A DNA stretch of 64,000 nt from NCBI GenBank assembly GCA_963797185.1, contig CAWCON010000003.1, positions 434,001 through 498,000 on the forward strand, written 5' to 3'. This DNA comes from CAWCON01 sp963797185 (lineage in GTDB: Bacteria; Patescibacteriota; Saccharimonadia; Saccharimonadales; UBA4665). Each line of letters begins with the position of its first letter. The stretch's first letter is position 1. Below the pieces are notes generated by a model that did not search any database, was not told the origin of the DNA, and was given only the letters and a program-made list of their open reading frames with translations. The position numbers were made by a program, and so were the translations under genes. Below are positions 8,389-16,580 of the stretch, piece after piece.

Positions 8389-8931
8389 CTAGACGCGCTT
8401 CACCTGGAGGCTGTCAAGCTCTACCGGTGTTTCGCGACCAAACATATTAACCAAAACTTTCAGTTTGCCTTTAGCAGGGTCAATTTCATTAATGCTACCG
8501 TCAAAACCTTTGAATGGTCCATCGGTGATACTAACAACTTCACCAATCGTATAGTCAATTTTATGCTTTGGTTCAGCTCGACCCATACGCTTCATGATTT
8601 TATCAATCTCATCATTCTCAACCGGTGTTGGTTCAGAACCGCTTCCGACGAAGCCAGTAACACTCGGCGTATTGCGAACAATATACCATGCATCTTCACT
8701 CATCTTCATTTGTACCAGCACATAGCCTTGAAAAATTCTCTTTTCGACTATTTTTCGCTTGCCGTTTTTTACTTCAATCATTTTTTCTTTCGGCACGAGT
8801 ACTTGAAATATTTTATCTTTCATATCAAGACTATCGGCACGCTGTCGAATTGATTCAGCAACTTTTTCCTCATAACCACTATACGTATGAATTGCATACC
8901 ATTGTTTTGTTGTATCGTACCGTTTACTCAT
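8389..8931 (-). CDS. nusG: Transcription termination/antitermination factor NusG
   Basis: 180 aa. The NGN domain starts with KQWYAIHTYSGYEEKVAE, contains GYVLVQM and ends with VTGFVG. The C-terminal KOW domain has GEVVSITDGPFKGFDG. It binds RNA polymerase and links it to Rho or ribosomal S10. It lies 10 bases downstream of secE. Confidence 0.97.
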   Translation of the reverse strand: MSKRYDTTKQWYAIHTYSGYEEKVAESIRQRADSLDMKDKIFQVLVPKEKMIEVKNGKRKIVEKRIFQGYVLVQMKMSEDAWYIVRNTPSVTGFVGSGSEPTPVENDEIDKIMKRMGRAEPKHKIDYTIGEVVSITDGPFKGFDGSINEIDPAKGKLKVLVNMFGRETPVELDSLQVKRV

Positions 8932-8941
8932 ATACTGCTCT

Positions 8942-9319
8942 TTACTCTTTCAGGAATACTTTCTTAAATACTTTATCAAGTCCAAAATCAAGTATGGACA
9001 CAATAACACCGAAGGTAACTGCGAACAACACTACCGCTGTTGTTAGTTGACGTGTTTGACGCCAGTTGGGCCATGTTACTTGGCGAAGTTCATTAAATGA
9101 ATTCCGAAAGTAACGAGGGATAAGATGTCTTCCTAGCCACCGGATTGGTCGCCATATAAATTTAAGTGGCGAAAATACGGTCCCTAGCAGCCGTCGAATC
9201 GGATGCTTCTTGTTGACAGCACTAGTAGCCGCCTGAGATGCCCTCTCAGATTGTTCCCTAACTGTCTGAGGACTTTGACGAACAAGTCGTTTTTTTTTCG
9301 TTGGCTTTTCTTCTGGCAC
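8942..9319 (-). CDS. secE: Preprotein translocase subunit SecE with N-terminal extension
   Basis: 125 aa from a GTG start (MPEEKPTKKK). Residues 1-65 are a basic extension. The conserved SecE core follows: an amphipathic NELRQVTWPNWRQT segment near 85-98 and one membrane helix at about 100-120. It is the small clamp subunit of SecYEG. Its own promoter and a hairpin lie upstream. Confidence 0.93.
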   Translation of the reverse strand: MPEEKPTKKKRLVRQSPQTVREQSERASQAATSAVNKKHPIRRLLGTVFSPLKFIWRPIRWLGRHLIPRYFRNSFNELRQVTWPNWRQTRQLTTAVVLFAVTFGVIVSILDFGLDKVFKKVFLKE

Positions 9320-9336
9320 TGTCTACTCTCACAATT

Positions 9337-9400
9337 AAAAAAACCTACTAACTGTAGGTCTCATCAAGTCAAGTCTAGCTTATACGGTTTCAGGAGTCAA
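9337..9400 (-). promoter_or_regulatory. secE promoter with promoter-proximal terminator hairpin
   Basis: TTGACT (9395-9400) and TAGACT (9372-9377) are 17 bases apart, predicting a start near 9365. Only about 6 bases later comes the hairpin ACCTAC / GTAGGT (9343-9359), followed by seven T. An intrinsic terminator so near the start, before secE, suggests attenuation or a very short RNA. Confidence 0.5.
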
Positions 9401-9401
9401 G

Positions 9402-9431
9402 TGGCAAATAGCAGAAGTGGTACGCTATAGT
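9402..9431 (+). promoter_or_regulatory. Promoter of the GT2 gene, leaderless
   Basis: TATAGT at 9426-9431 places the transcription start at the ATG at 9438. A weak -35 (TGGCAA, 9402-9407) is 18 bases upstream. Confidence 0.45.
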
Positions 9432-9437
9432 AAACAT

Positions 9438-10919
9438 ATGCAGATTATTGCCATTCTTTGGGTAAGTGCAGTCCTCGGTGAGCTTCTATTGTATAGTGTC
9501 CCGCAACGATGGCATAGTCGATTATTCTTCGGTTGGCTAATTGGCGGTCTCATCGCATTCTCAACCACCAGTTTAATTACATGGCGGCCAAATATTGTCA
9601 CTATTTTACTGGGCACAACAAGTATATTTCGACTTATTAATATAGGGCGCGTTCTAGAGAATCGCATCTCGCCATACTACCTTACTGCCGTGTGCAGGCG
9701 CACCACCCTAGTTTTTTTAGTCTATCAAGTAATCATCCTAACGATATGGTCGCTTCTACAAAAGTTCCCTAACAAATTTTCAATCATTATAACGATTACG
9801 ATCATACTGGTTGTTAATGCAATCTTATTACTATTATCAGTTATAAGAAATATAAGGAAAACGCGGACTGTTACGAATCCACAACCTCTTAAGACGTTCG
9901 AGCAGTCAACGCTCAGTGTTTGTATACCAGCTAGAAATGAAACCGAGGATTTAGAAGAATGTCTCCAATCACTGGTCACGAGCGATTATGTAAAACTTGA
10001 GATATTAGTACTTGACGATTGTTCGCAAACAAAACATACCGCTGAAATAATTCGAGGATTTGCTCAAGATGGAGTTCAATTTATTAACGGCACACCGCCA
10101 CCCCAGCATTGGTTGGCCAAAAATTGGGCTTATGAACAACTATTACATCAGGCAAGCGGGGACATTGTCTTATTTTGTGGAGTCGATGTCCGCTTTCAAA
10201 GTGAGAGTTTGTCAGATTTAGTTGCAAACCTCGTTCGCAAGAACAAATCAATGATCAGTATCCTGCCGGAAAGAAAAAGTGCGCCTTCTATACCGTTAAT
10301 TCAGTCTATGCGCTATTACTGGGAACTCGTCCCGCCAAGAAGATATTTTAATCGACCACCCGTTCTCAGTACGTGTTGGTTAGCTAAGCGCGATTTAATT
10401 AAAAAAGCCGGCTCATTTGACGCCGTTAAGCAATCAATTGTACCGGAAGCTCATTTCGCGAAATCATTCATTCTACATGATGGTTATAGTTTTTTGCGGG
10501 GTGGGAAGGGCTTGGGAGTTAGCTCAATGAAATCTTCGGTTGAGCAGCGAGCAACGGCAATTCGAACCCGTTATCCACAGCTACACCGGCGGCCAGAAAT
10601 GACCTACCTATTCAGTGTTATTGAACTAGCTTTCCTAATCGCTCCCTTTGGCCTTGTGTTTGCTGTCTTGTGGCTACACAGTTGGTGGCTTATTTCTATT
10701 TTGGGCGCTACTACCGTTCTACTGTTAATTATTGGCTACGAGTTTGTTGTTCGTATTAGTATGTCGAGAGGTGTGGTAGCAGGTTCTATTATTTTTCCTT
10801 TGGCCGTTATAACTGATATCTGCCTGATGAATTACTCGATGCTTAAATACGAATTTTCTGAAGTTCAGTGGAAAGACCGCAATATTTGTATCCCCGTCAT
10901 GCGGATGATCACTGACTAA
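9438..10919 (+). CDS. Membrane family 2 glycosyltransferase
   Basis: 493 aa from the ATG at 9438, where the predicted transcript begins; a GTG 21 bases upstream is open but would lie inside the promoter. Four predicted membrane helices (residues 1-140) precede a GT-A domain with SVCIPARNETEDLEECLQSL, VLDDCS and a GVDV metal-binding position. Two or three helices follow at the C-terminus. It transfers an activated sugar at the membrane; donor and acceptor are unknown. It is monocistronic and divergent from secE. Confidence 0.8.
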   Translation: MQIIAILWVSAVLGELLLYSVPQRWHSRLFFGWLIGGLIAFSTTSLITWRPNIVTILLGTTSIFRLINIGRVLENRISPYYLTAVCRRTTLVFLVYQVIILTIWSLLQKFPNKFSIIITITIILVVNAILLLLSVIRNIRKTRTVTNPQPLKTFEQSTLSVCIPARNETEDLEECLQSLVTSDYVKLEILVLDDCSQTKHTAEIIRGFAQDGVQFINGTPPPQHWLAKNWAYEQLLHQASGDIVLFCGVDVRFQSESLSDLVANLVRKNKSMISILPERKSAPSIPLIQSMRYYWELVPPRRYFNRPPVLSTCWLAKRDLIKKAGSFDAVKQSIVPEAHFAKSFILHDGYSFLRGGKGLGVSSMKSSVEQRATAIRTRYPQLHRRPEMTYLFSVIELAFLIAPFGLVFAVLWLHSWWLISILGATTVLLLIIGYEFVVRISMSRGVVAGSIIFPLAVITDICLMNYSMLKYEFSEVQWKDRNICIPVMRMITD

Positions 10920-10933
10920 CTCACTATTATGAA

Positions 10934-11728
10934 TTAAGCGGCGCTTTGCTTAGGCTCAACTTTAACAAAATCGGCTAAAAAGTAAGCAGTACCGGCTGGA
11001 TCTTCTTGTTTGTGTATCCATGGTCTGATGGCATCACGATTTAACGCACCAGCTACCTCTTCAAATCGACTCATCATAAGGCCTGCGATATCAGAATTAG
11101 TAGGATCATAAGCTTCGAGCTCCGCGGGATGGACAAGTCGGCTTCGGTTATTAAGCAATGCGTTTAGTACTGGAACATGCTTATCGGTTAAGCGTACTCT
11201 CAAGTGGTCGACCAGCATCCCTCCGTATCGAAAGTCAACAATTACTTGATCACAGCTAGAATAACGCGCGTCGCATTCTCGATTGAGTGAATCATGAGAA
11301 GTCGAATCAACAATACTAATTTTAGAGGTAAGGCTTTCAGCGATTACTAATTCACTGGACTGAAGTCGTTCATAATTTGGGTCTTCAGTTCTTGGCTCAA
11401 TCGGTCGGCTTGGCCCAAAAGCCTCTGCTAGATCATCGGCGTCAACTTGAGGAGTCGGATATGACGTGCCATAGCCTTCAATGGCAAATAATCGCAACTG
11501 GAATTTCGCTAATCGAGTATTAGCCTCAGCTCGCCTGGATTCAGCCTCTGTAAGAATCGTTAGCCGACGAGCATCATCTATGCTAGACCATCCTTCATGT
11601 TCGTCATACCCATCTTGAAGAGTATTGACGATTGTACTGAGTCGTTCGGCGATCTGAAAAGCAATCTCAACATCACGCTCAGCACGTTCGTGCTTTGAAA
11701 TACTTTCCTTAGATGTAGTCTCTGACAT
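10934..11728 (-). CDS. Hypothetical protein with winged-helix-like C-terminus
   Basis: 264 aa, acidic. Residues 10-110 are mostly helical and Glu/Arg-rich, possibly coiled coil. Residues 175-255 (LRVRLTDKHVPVLNALLNN...) resemble the C-terminal winged helix of response regulators, though I cannot assign a family. No receiver domain or membrane segment is visible. It is followed on the minus strand only by the GT2 gene in opposite orientation, so it ends its transcript. Confidence 0.6.
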   Translation of the reverse strand: MSETTSKESISKHERAERDVEIAFQIAERLSTIVNTLQDGYDEHEGWSSIDDARRLTILTEAESRRAEANTRLAKFQLRLFAIEGYGTSYPTPQVDADDLAEAFGPSRPIEPRTEDPNYERLQSSELVIAESLTSKISIVDSTSHDSLNRECDARYSSCDQVIVDFRYGGMLVDHLRVRLTDKHVPVLNALLNNRSRLVHPAELEAYDPTNSDIAGLMMSRFEEVAGALNRDAIRPWIHKQEDPAGTAYFLADFVKVEPKQSAA

Positions 11729-11773
11729 TTATTATTATTTTAACATACTGTTCAGCAAATAGCAAATATCCCC

Positions 11774-12469
11774 TCAGAACGTTGGGTGGTATTGTCTAAT
11801 TTCTTTTCGTAATTTTTTGGCCGTAGATAGATTTCGCTCAAACTCCTCCCAAAAGGGTGGACCATGTCGTAGCACTTTAGTATGAACGAGTTCGTGCAAA
11901 AGCACATAATCGATTAAGTGCCATGGTAATTGCATTAGAAAAATATTAAGTTGGATCTCCTTTTTGTGACTACAACTTCCCCATCGACTTTTTAATTGTC
12001 GAACCGAAACCTTTGAATACGAAAAGCCATACTTGAGCGCCAATTCATGAAGTCGTATCGGCAATAAGCTCTCAGCCTCTTTCTTGAGTGCTTTGAGGCT
12101 TACTAACCGTGCAGCAGCTTGCACCGCGGGATTACCAACGGTATATCCTTGCGGAACAAGCACAATTGCTTCAGTTGCCCGTAATTTGGTACCAATTCGC
12201 GTCGCCTTATCTTCAACAATAAACGAAAGATGATGAGCCTTACCAATCGATTGTCCATCAACAAATAAAGTAACCGGCTCTCTTTGATCCTCAATCCATG
12301 ACGCTTTTGTTGATACAAAGTGTATGGCTGCTTGGTATGGCGTCCAATAAGGCATCGTCACCGTTACTTTACCATCATGAGTTAATCGTAGACGAATACT
12401 CCGACTACCCCGTCGTTTATAAAAACCTACGAGTCCAATACCAGGAATTTCTACCTGCTTAAAGGCCAT
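11774..12469 (-). CDS. YgjP/SprT-like zinc metallopeptidase (DUF45)
   Basis: 231 aa. The C-terminal third carries HELVH (about 192-196) with the flanking LKSRWGSCSHKKEIQLN and HGPPFWEEFE blocks typical of YgjP-like proteins. The N-terminal part is beta-rich. The substrate is unknown. It starts 8 bases after the upstream kinase-like gene, so the two are probably cotranscribed. It is one of few proteins here expected to need zinc. Confidence 0.8.
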   Translation of the reverse strand: MAFKQVEIPGIGLVGFYKRRGSRSIRLRLTHDGKVTVTMPYWTPYQAAIHFVSTKASWIEDQREPVTLFVDGQSIGKAHHLSFIVEDKATRIGTKLRATEAIVLVPQGYTVGNPAVQAAARLVSLKALKKEAESLLPIRLHELALKYGFSYSKVSVRQLKSRWGSCSHKKEIQLNIFLMQLPWHLIDYVLLHELVHTKVLRHGPPFWEEFERNLSTAKKLRKEIRQYHPTF

Positions 12470-12477
12470 AACTAGGG

Positions 12478-13140
12478 CTAACGAATAACGATATTACGGC
12501 GACTTAAGTCTACTCGGCCAGGTAGTGAACTCGGGATAAGGTTGACTAAACCTGGCTTAACGATTCGTGAGTTCGCCTCATCCACCTTAAGGACGCCCGT
12601 TTCTCTCATCTTGCGCAATATTGTATTAAATTGGGTTTTAAAGACATGTTTACCGCTAATAACGACATAGTCTTCGTCTCTGCCCGGATTTTGCATATGA
12701 CCACTAAGGTTATCAAAGGTTGTTCGATCAAGCTTCATGGTGTATTTATCATCGACATGACGACGATCACGATTAGCCACTCGGCTAAAAGCGCTCTCAA
12801 TATCAATCTGCAACCATATCAAGAATGGTTCGGCCTTCACACTCCTCGCCATATCGCGCAAAGCTCGACGTTGACTAGCACGTATTGCATTAACATCGTA
12901 AATAACGGATATGCCCGCTTTCAAGAATTCTTCTGTCATGTAATCTACTAAGTGACTTACAATCTCATTTTCCTGTTTGTCATATTGTGGTTCACTAAAT
13001 AACTCAAATCTTATTCTGTCGCCCTGTACATGCGCTGCTTGAAAATGTTCACTTAATTGGCGCGCAAAAAACGTTTTTCCGGCCCCTGGGTATCCGTATA
13101 ACAATATTAATAGAGGTTTAGTAGGCACAATATTGTTCAT
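12478..13140 (-). CDS. AAA_33-type P-loop kinase
   Basis: 220 aa from the ATG of MNNIVPTKP; the frame extends 20 codons upstream through the putative -10 box, so the shorter start is preferred. Walker A is GYPGAGKTFF (about 17-26), then HVQGDRIRFELF and a VIYDVNAIRASQRRALRDMAR block as in AAA_33 / gluconate-kinase-like enzymes. It probably phosphorylates a small molecule. The C-terminal 40 residues are outside the kinase fold. Confidence 0.7.
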   Translation of the reverse strand: MNNIVPTKPLLILLYGYPGAGKTFFARQLSEHFQAAHVQGDRIRFELFSEPQYDKQENEIVSHLVDYMTEEFLKAGISVIYDVNAIRASQRRALRDMARSVKAEPFLIWLQIDIESAFSRVANRDRRHVDDKYTMKLDRTTFDNLSGHMQNPGRDEDYVVISGKHVFKTQFNTILRKMRETGVLKVDEANSRIVKPGLVNLIPSSLPGRVDLSRRNIVIR

Positions 13141-13274
13141 AATATGTATCTCATTGTATAATAGACAGCGTAAATTCTCAAAGTTTAGAAGACTGATCAT
13201 GACATTTTCACTCCGCGCCTGTTCGATTCGGAAAATCTTGATAAATGCTTTATATTGAGTCTATTGAACACTAT

Positions 13275-13348
13275 AGGGGTGTCCGTTAATGGTAAGCGGC
13301 GACTCTCCAAAAGTCGTGCTGTCGGTTCAAGTCCGGCCACCCCTGCCA
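13275..13348 (+). tRNA. tRNA-Trp (CCA)
   Basis: A full cloverleaf can be drawn: acceptor AGGGGTG / CACCCCT, anticodon stem CGACT / AGTCG around loop CTCCAAA (anticodon CCA), T arm with GTTCAAG, and an encoded CCA end. It reads only UGG, so TGA is not reassigned to Trp by this tRNA. Confidence 0.95.
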
Positions 13349-13362
13349 TGAGCATCAGAATT

Positions 13363-14087
13363 ATGAGCAAGATATCTCAAAAAATATGTTATCGTATCGT
13401 AGCTTGGCACATAAAACCTAAAAAACTTATAAGACGAGCCACTTACTTTGATAAACCAGAGCATCTTTACAAGCAAACATACCGCTTAGGCGAAGGGATT
13501 ATATTCTTCGTTAAACTCCACCTGCGTTTTGTAATTATGTATTGTTTAGCGGTCGCATATAAAGATACTGGATATTCCCCTATCGGCTTCGGTTATTTTA
13601 CAAATGCACTGCGAGATGGTGACGAAGTCATTAAACTCTACGAGTTTTCAGCCAAGTGCAGCATAGTAGACCAACAAAATCTTGTGTGTCATCATTGCAA
13701 AAACGTGTAATAATCGCCCATCAATATTTTGGAAACAGTGTGGTGCCAACTGAAATTAATATCGAGCCACACCCTGTCCTCGAAATACCCTGTATTGTTA
13801 TACGCCAGCGCTACATAAAAGGTACTTCGCTCGCTAAACGGCCCTATATGACAGCACTAGACGCAAAACAACGTTTGAGTTTGCTTAATTTGTTAGAGAA
13901 AGCCAAAGCACTATACGACAAGACCGGGTATTTACTTGATGTTAATAGCCACAACCTTATCGTTCAAAATGACGAAATATTTATTATAGACACTATTCTT
14001 ATGGGGGCTGCGGACGTGATAATGATACCTCGTACCCTAAAAATTCTAAATAATGAGCTGGGCTATCTAAAACAAAAATCAATTTAA
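13363..14087 (+). CDS. Kinase-like protein interrupted by one frameshift
   Basis: Two overlapping frames make one protein of about 240 aa, joined near 13700 where an AAAAA run seems one base off. The N-terminal part ends ...VDQQNLVCHHCKN and the next frame continues VIIAHQYFGNSV. The C-terminal half has DVNSHNLIVQNDEIFIIDT, like the catalytic-loop and metal-binding motifs of protein-kinase / aminoglycoside-kinase folds. An ATG at 13348 overlapping the tRNA-Trp end is an alternative start. It precedes the glucan operon. Either a sequence error or a recent pseudogene. Confidence 0.55.
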
Positions 14088-14111
14088 ACTAATCATTTAG
14101 CCCAGAAGAGG

Positions 14112-14140
14112 TTGTGCTTAACTCTGCAGTTAATTATAAT
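14112..14140 (+). promoter_or_regulatory. Promoter of the alpha-glucan operon
   Basis: TTGTGC (14112-14117) and a perfect TATAAT (14135-14140) are 17 bases apart. The start would be near 14147, leaving a 29-base leader with an AAGG site before the ATG at 14176. Confidence 0.6.
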
Positions 14141-14175
14141 TACTCTGTAAATATTACTTTTAAACAAGGTTGGCG

Positions 14176-15372
14176 ATGAGGGTACTGATGCTTGGGTGGG
14201 AATTACCTCCCCATAACAGCGGTGGATTGGGGGTAGCATGCTATCAACTCTGTAAGGCACTCGCAAAACTTGATATAGATATCGAATTTATACTTCCTTA
14301 CGATGCGAACTACTCCCCTGATTTTATGAAAGTCACTGTAGCCTCGAGTCTAACAGCTACAGAAATCAATCAGCTAGGAAACATATATGAGGGATCCAGC
14401 AAGATAGGTAAACATGGGGTAGGTATGTCGCTCGATTCACTCGAAAGGCTTTACACCGAGTCTGTCGGTACTATTGTCGATCAGGGAGACTTTAACGTTA
14501 TCCACGCTCACGACTGGCTTACTTTCAGGGCGGCACTGAAAGCTAAAATGCATTCCGGTTTGCCACTAATAGTCCACCTTCACTCGATTGAATCAGATCG
14601 CTCGGGTAACCTGCATGGCAATCCAATGGTAGAAGAGATTGAATACCTAGGGCTGTCTTCCGCTGACCGTATTATTGCAGTGAGCCAGCACACCAAAGAC
14701 TCCATCGTCAAAAGCTATGGTATCCCGTCCGACAAAATTGAGATTGTCCATAATGGACTCGACCCATCCGAACTTATTCCACTTGATAACACAACCTCCT
14801 ACCCTTATCTGAAAACACTTGCCGCTAGCGGATACAACATTGTCGCCAACGTTGGCCGCTTAACAATCCAAAAAAACTTAACTAATCTACTCAGGGCCGC
14901 ACGCGAAGTTATAGCGAGACTGCCAAAAACAATTTTTCTGATTGTCGGTGATGGCGACCAATATACGGAACTTATTGAGTTAGCGGCAAACCTAGGGATA
15001 TCAAAAAATGTTATTTTTACTGGTTTCCAGCGTGGTAAACATTGGCGAGACTCCTTTGCGATTGCTGATATCTTCGCAATGCCCTCACAATCAGAGCCAT
15101 TTGGACTTACGCCACTAGAAGCTTCATTTTATGGAACTCCGTCATTGATCAGTAGACAGTCCGGGGTTGGAGAAATATTAAAGAATTGTTTAAAAGTCGA
15201 TTTTTGGGACGTTAATGAAATGGCCAACCAATTAGTTACCGCTCTTCAGAATCGCAACTTGCGTCAAGAGCTCAGCACTAATGCTTCGCTTGAACTTGAT
15301 AACTTAACGTGGAGTAAATCTGCAGATAAATTATCAGAAATTTACACCTCAAGCATGAGTAGCAGATCATGA
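14176..15372 (+). CDS. Glycogen/starch synthase-like glycosyltransferase (GT4/GT5)
   Basis: About 398 aa. The N-terminal GT-B half begins MLGWELPPHNSGGLGVACY and has IHAHDW. The C-terminal half has VGRLTIQKNLTNLLRA and FAMPSQSEPFGLTPLEAS, the E-x7-E nucleotide-sugar motif. This combination fits bacterial glucan synthases that extend alpha-1,4-glucan from ADP- or UDP-glucose. A TTG six bases upstream is an alternative start; the ATG has AAGG at a suitable distance. Its stop overlaps the next gene by 4 bases (ATGA), so it is the first gene of a three-gene glucan operon. Confidence 0.85.
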   Translation: MRVLMLGWELPPHNSGGLGVACYQLCKALAKLDIDIEFILPYDANYSPDFMKVTVASSLTATEINQLGNIYEGSSKIGKHGVGMSLDSLERLYTESVGTIVDQGDFNVIHAHDWLTFRAALKAKMHSGLPLIVHLHSIESDRSGNLHGNPMVEEIEYLGLSSADRIIAVSQHTKDSIVKSYGIPSDKIEIVHNGLDPSELIPLDNTTSYPYLKTLAASGYNIVANVGRLTIQKNLTNLLRAAREVIARLPKTIFLIVGDGDQYTELIELAANLGISKNVIFTGFQRGKHWRDSFAIADIFAMPSQSEPFGLTPLEASFYGTPSLISRQSGVGEILKNCLKVDFWDVNEMANQLVTALQNRNLRQELSTNASLELDNLTWSKSADKLSEIYTSSMSSRS

Positions 15373-16577
15373 ACAAAGCAATTGTTTTTTATCTACACGT
15401 GCATCAGCCATATAGACTGAGACACTACACAATATTCGACGCTGGAGTTTCACATAACTATTTTGATACTGACGATAAACAAGCCGGGAGCAATCAAGCA
15501 ATTATTCGAAAAGTGTCTGAGAAATCATACTTGCCTACTAACCGGATCTTATTAGACTTACTTAAACAATATCCAGATTTCCGATTCAGCTTATCGATAA
15601 CTGGTACAATTCTCGAACAACTAGAAGAATGGGCTCCCGATACTTTGCAATCCTTCAAGGACCTTGTCGCAACAGGTAAGGTTGAAATCCTTGGCGAAAC
15701 GTACCACCATTCTTTGGCTTTTTTCTATTCAAGGGATGAGTTTGAAACCCAGGTTATAATGCATCGAAAGAAGATACAGGACTTATTTGGGCAAACACCA
15801 GCGGTTTTTCGTAATACTGAGCTAGCTTATAACAACGATTTAGCCTATTGGGCTGACCAGGCTGGTTATAAGGGAATCCTCGCAGAAGGCTGGGATAAAG
15901 TACTCGGTTGGCGATCACCAAATTTCGTCTATGAACCAACTTATACGGATCATATTCGTTTACTGCTTAAGAACTACCAACTAAGCGATGATATTGCCTT
16001 TCGATTTGGTGATCATAATTGGAGTGAGTGGCCGTTAACGGCTGCTAAATTCAGCCACTGGCTCAATCAGATTCACGACGGAACTAATTTCAATATCTTC
16101 ATGGACTACGAGACATTTGGCGAACACCAATGGGATGACTCTGGAATATTTGATTTCTTATCGAACCTCCCTAGTGAATGGCTCAAGAATTCTGACAATA
16201 CGTTCATGACGGTCAGCCAAGCGATTGAGGCACATGCGCCAGTTGATAAAATTGATGTACCGGAAACAACTACATGGGCCGACACTGAACGAGACTTATC
16301 AGCATGGCTAGGAAACCCGATGCAACAGCAAGCCATCGATTCGTTGTACGATCTACAGGCAGATATTATCAAAACTGGTGATTTGTCATTAATTGAAGAT
16401 TGGCGGCGATTACAAACTTCTGATCATTTCTACTATATGTGTACAAAATGGTTTAGTGATGGCGATGTACATGCATACTTCAGTCCTTACGAGTCACCGT
16501 ATGTTGCGTTTATTAACTATATTAATGCCTGGCATGACTTACGATTTAGACTGGCAGAGAAAGGTGTTGAGGTATAA
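15369..16577 (+). CDS. GH57 alpha-amylase-like enzyme
   Basis: 402 aa. Conserved GH57 regions are visible: HVHQPYR near residue 11, GETYHHSLAF near 118, FRNTELAYNND near 153 (nucleophile Glu) and DYETFGEHQWDD near 244 (acid/base Asp). No signal peptide is seen, so it acts in the cytoplasm on alpha-glucan. It may cut or remodel the polymer made by the upstream synthase. It overlaps that gene by 4 bases. Confidence 0.9.
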   Translation: MNKAIVFYLHVHQPYRLRHYTIFDAGVSHNYFDTDDKQAGSNQAIIRKVSEKSYLPTNRILLDLLKQYPDFRFSLSITGTILEQLEEWAPDTLQSFKDLVATGKVEILGETYHHSLAFFYSRDEFETQVIMHRKKIQDLFGQTPAVFRNTELAYNNDLAYWADQAGYKGILAEGWDKVLGWRSPNFVYEPTYTDHIRLLLKNYQLSDDIAFRFGDHNWSEWPLTAAKFSHWLNQIHDGTNFNIFMDYETFGEHQWDDSGIFDFLSNLPSEWLKNSDNTFMTVSQAIEAHAPVDKIDVPETTTWADTERDLSAWLGNPMQQQAIDSLYDLQADIIKTGDLSLIEDWRRLQTSDHFYYMCTKWFSDGDVHAYFSPYESPYVAFINYINAWHDLRFRLAEKGVEV

Positions 16578-16580
16578 CCC

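Noticed and set aside
13201..13274. Firm promoter for tRNA-Trp
   Set aside because: TTGATA with TCTATT 16 bases on is present but too weak to list.
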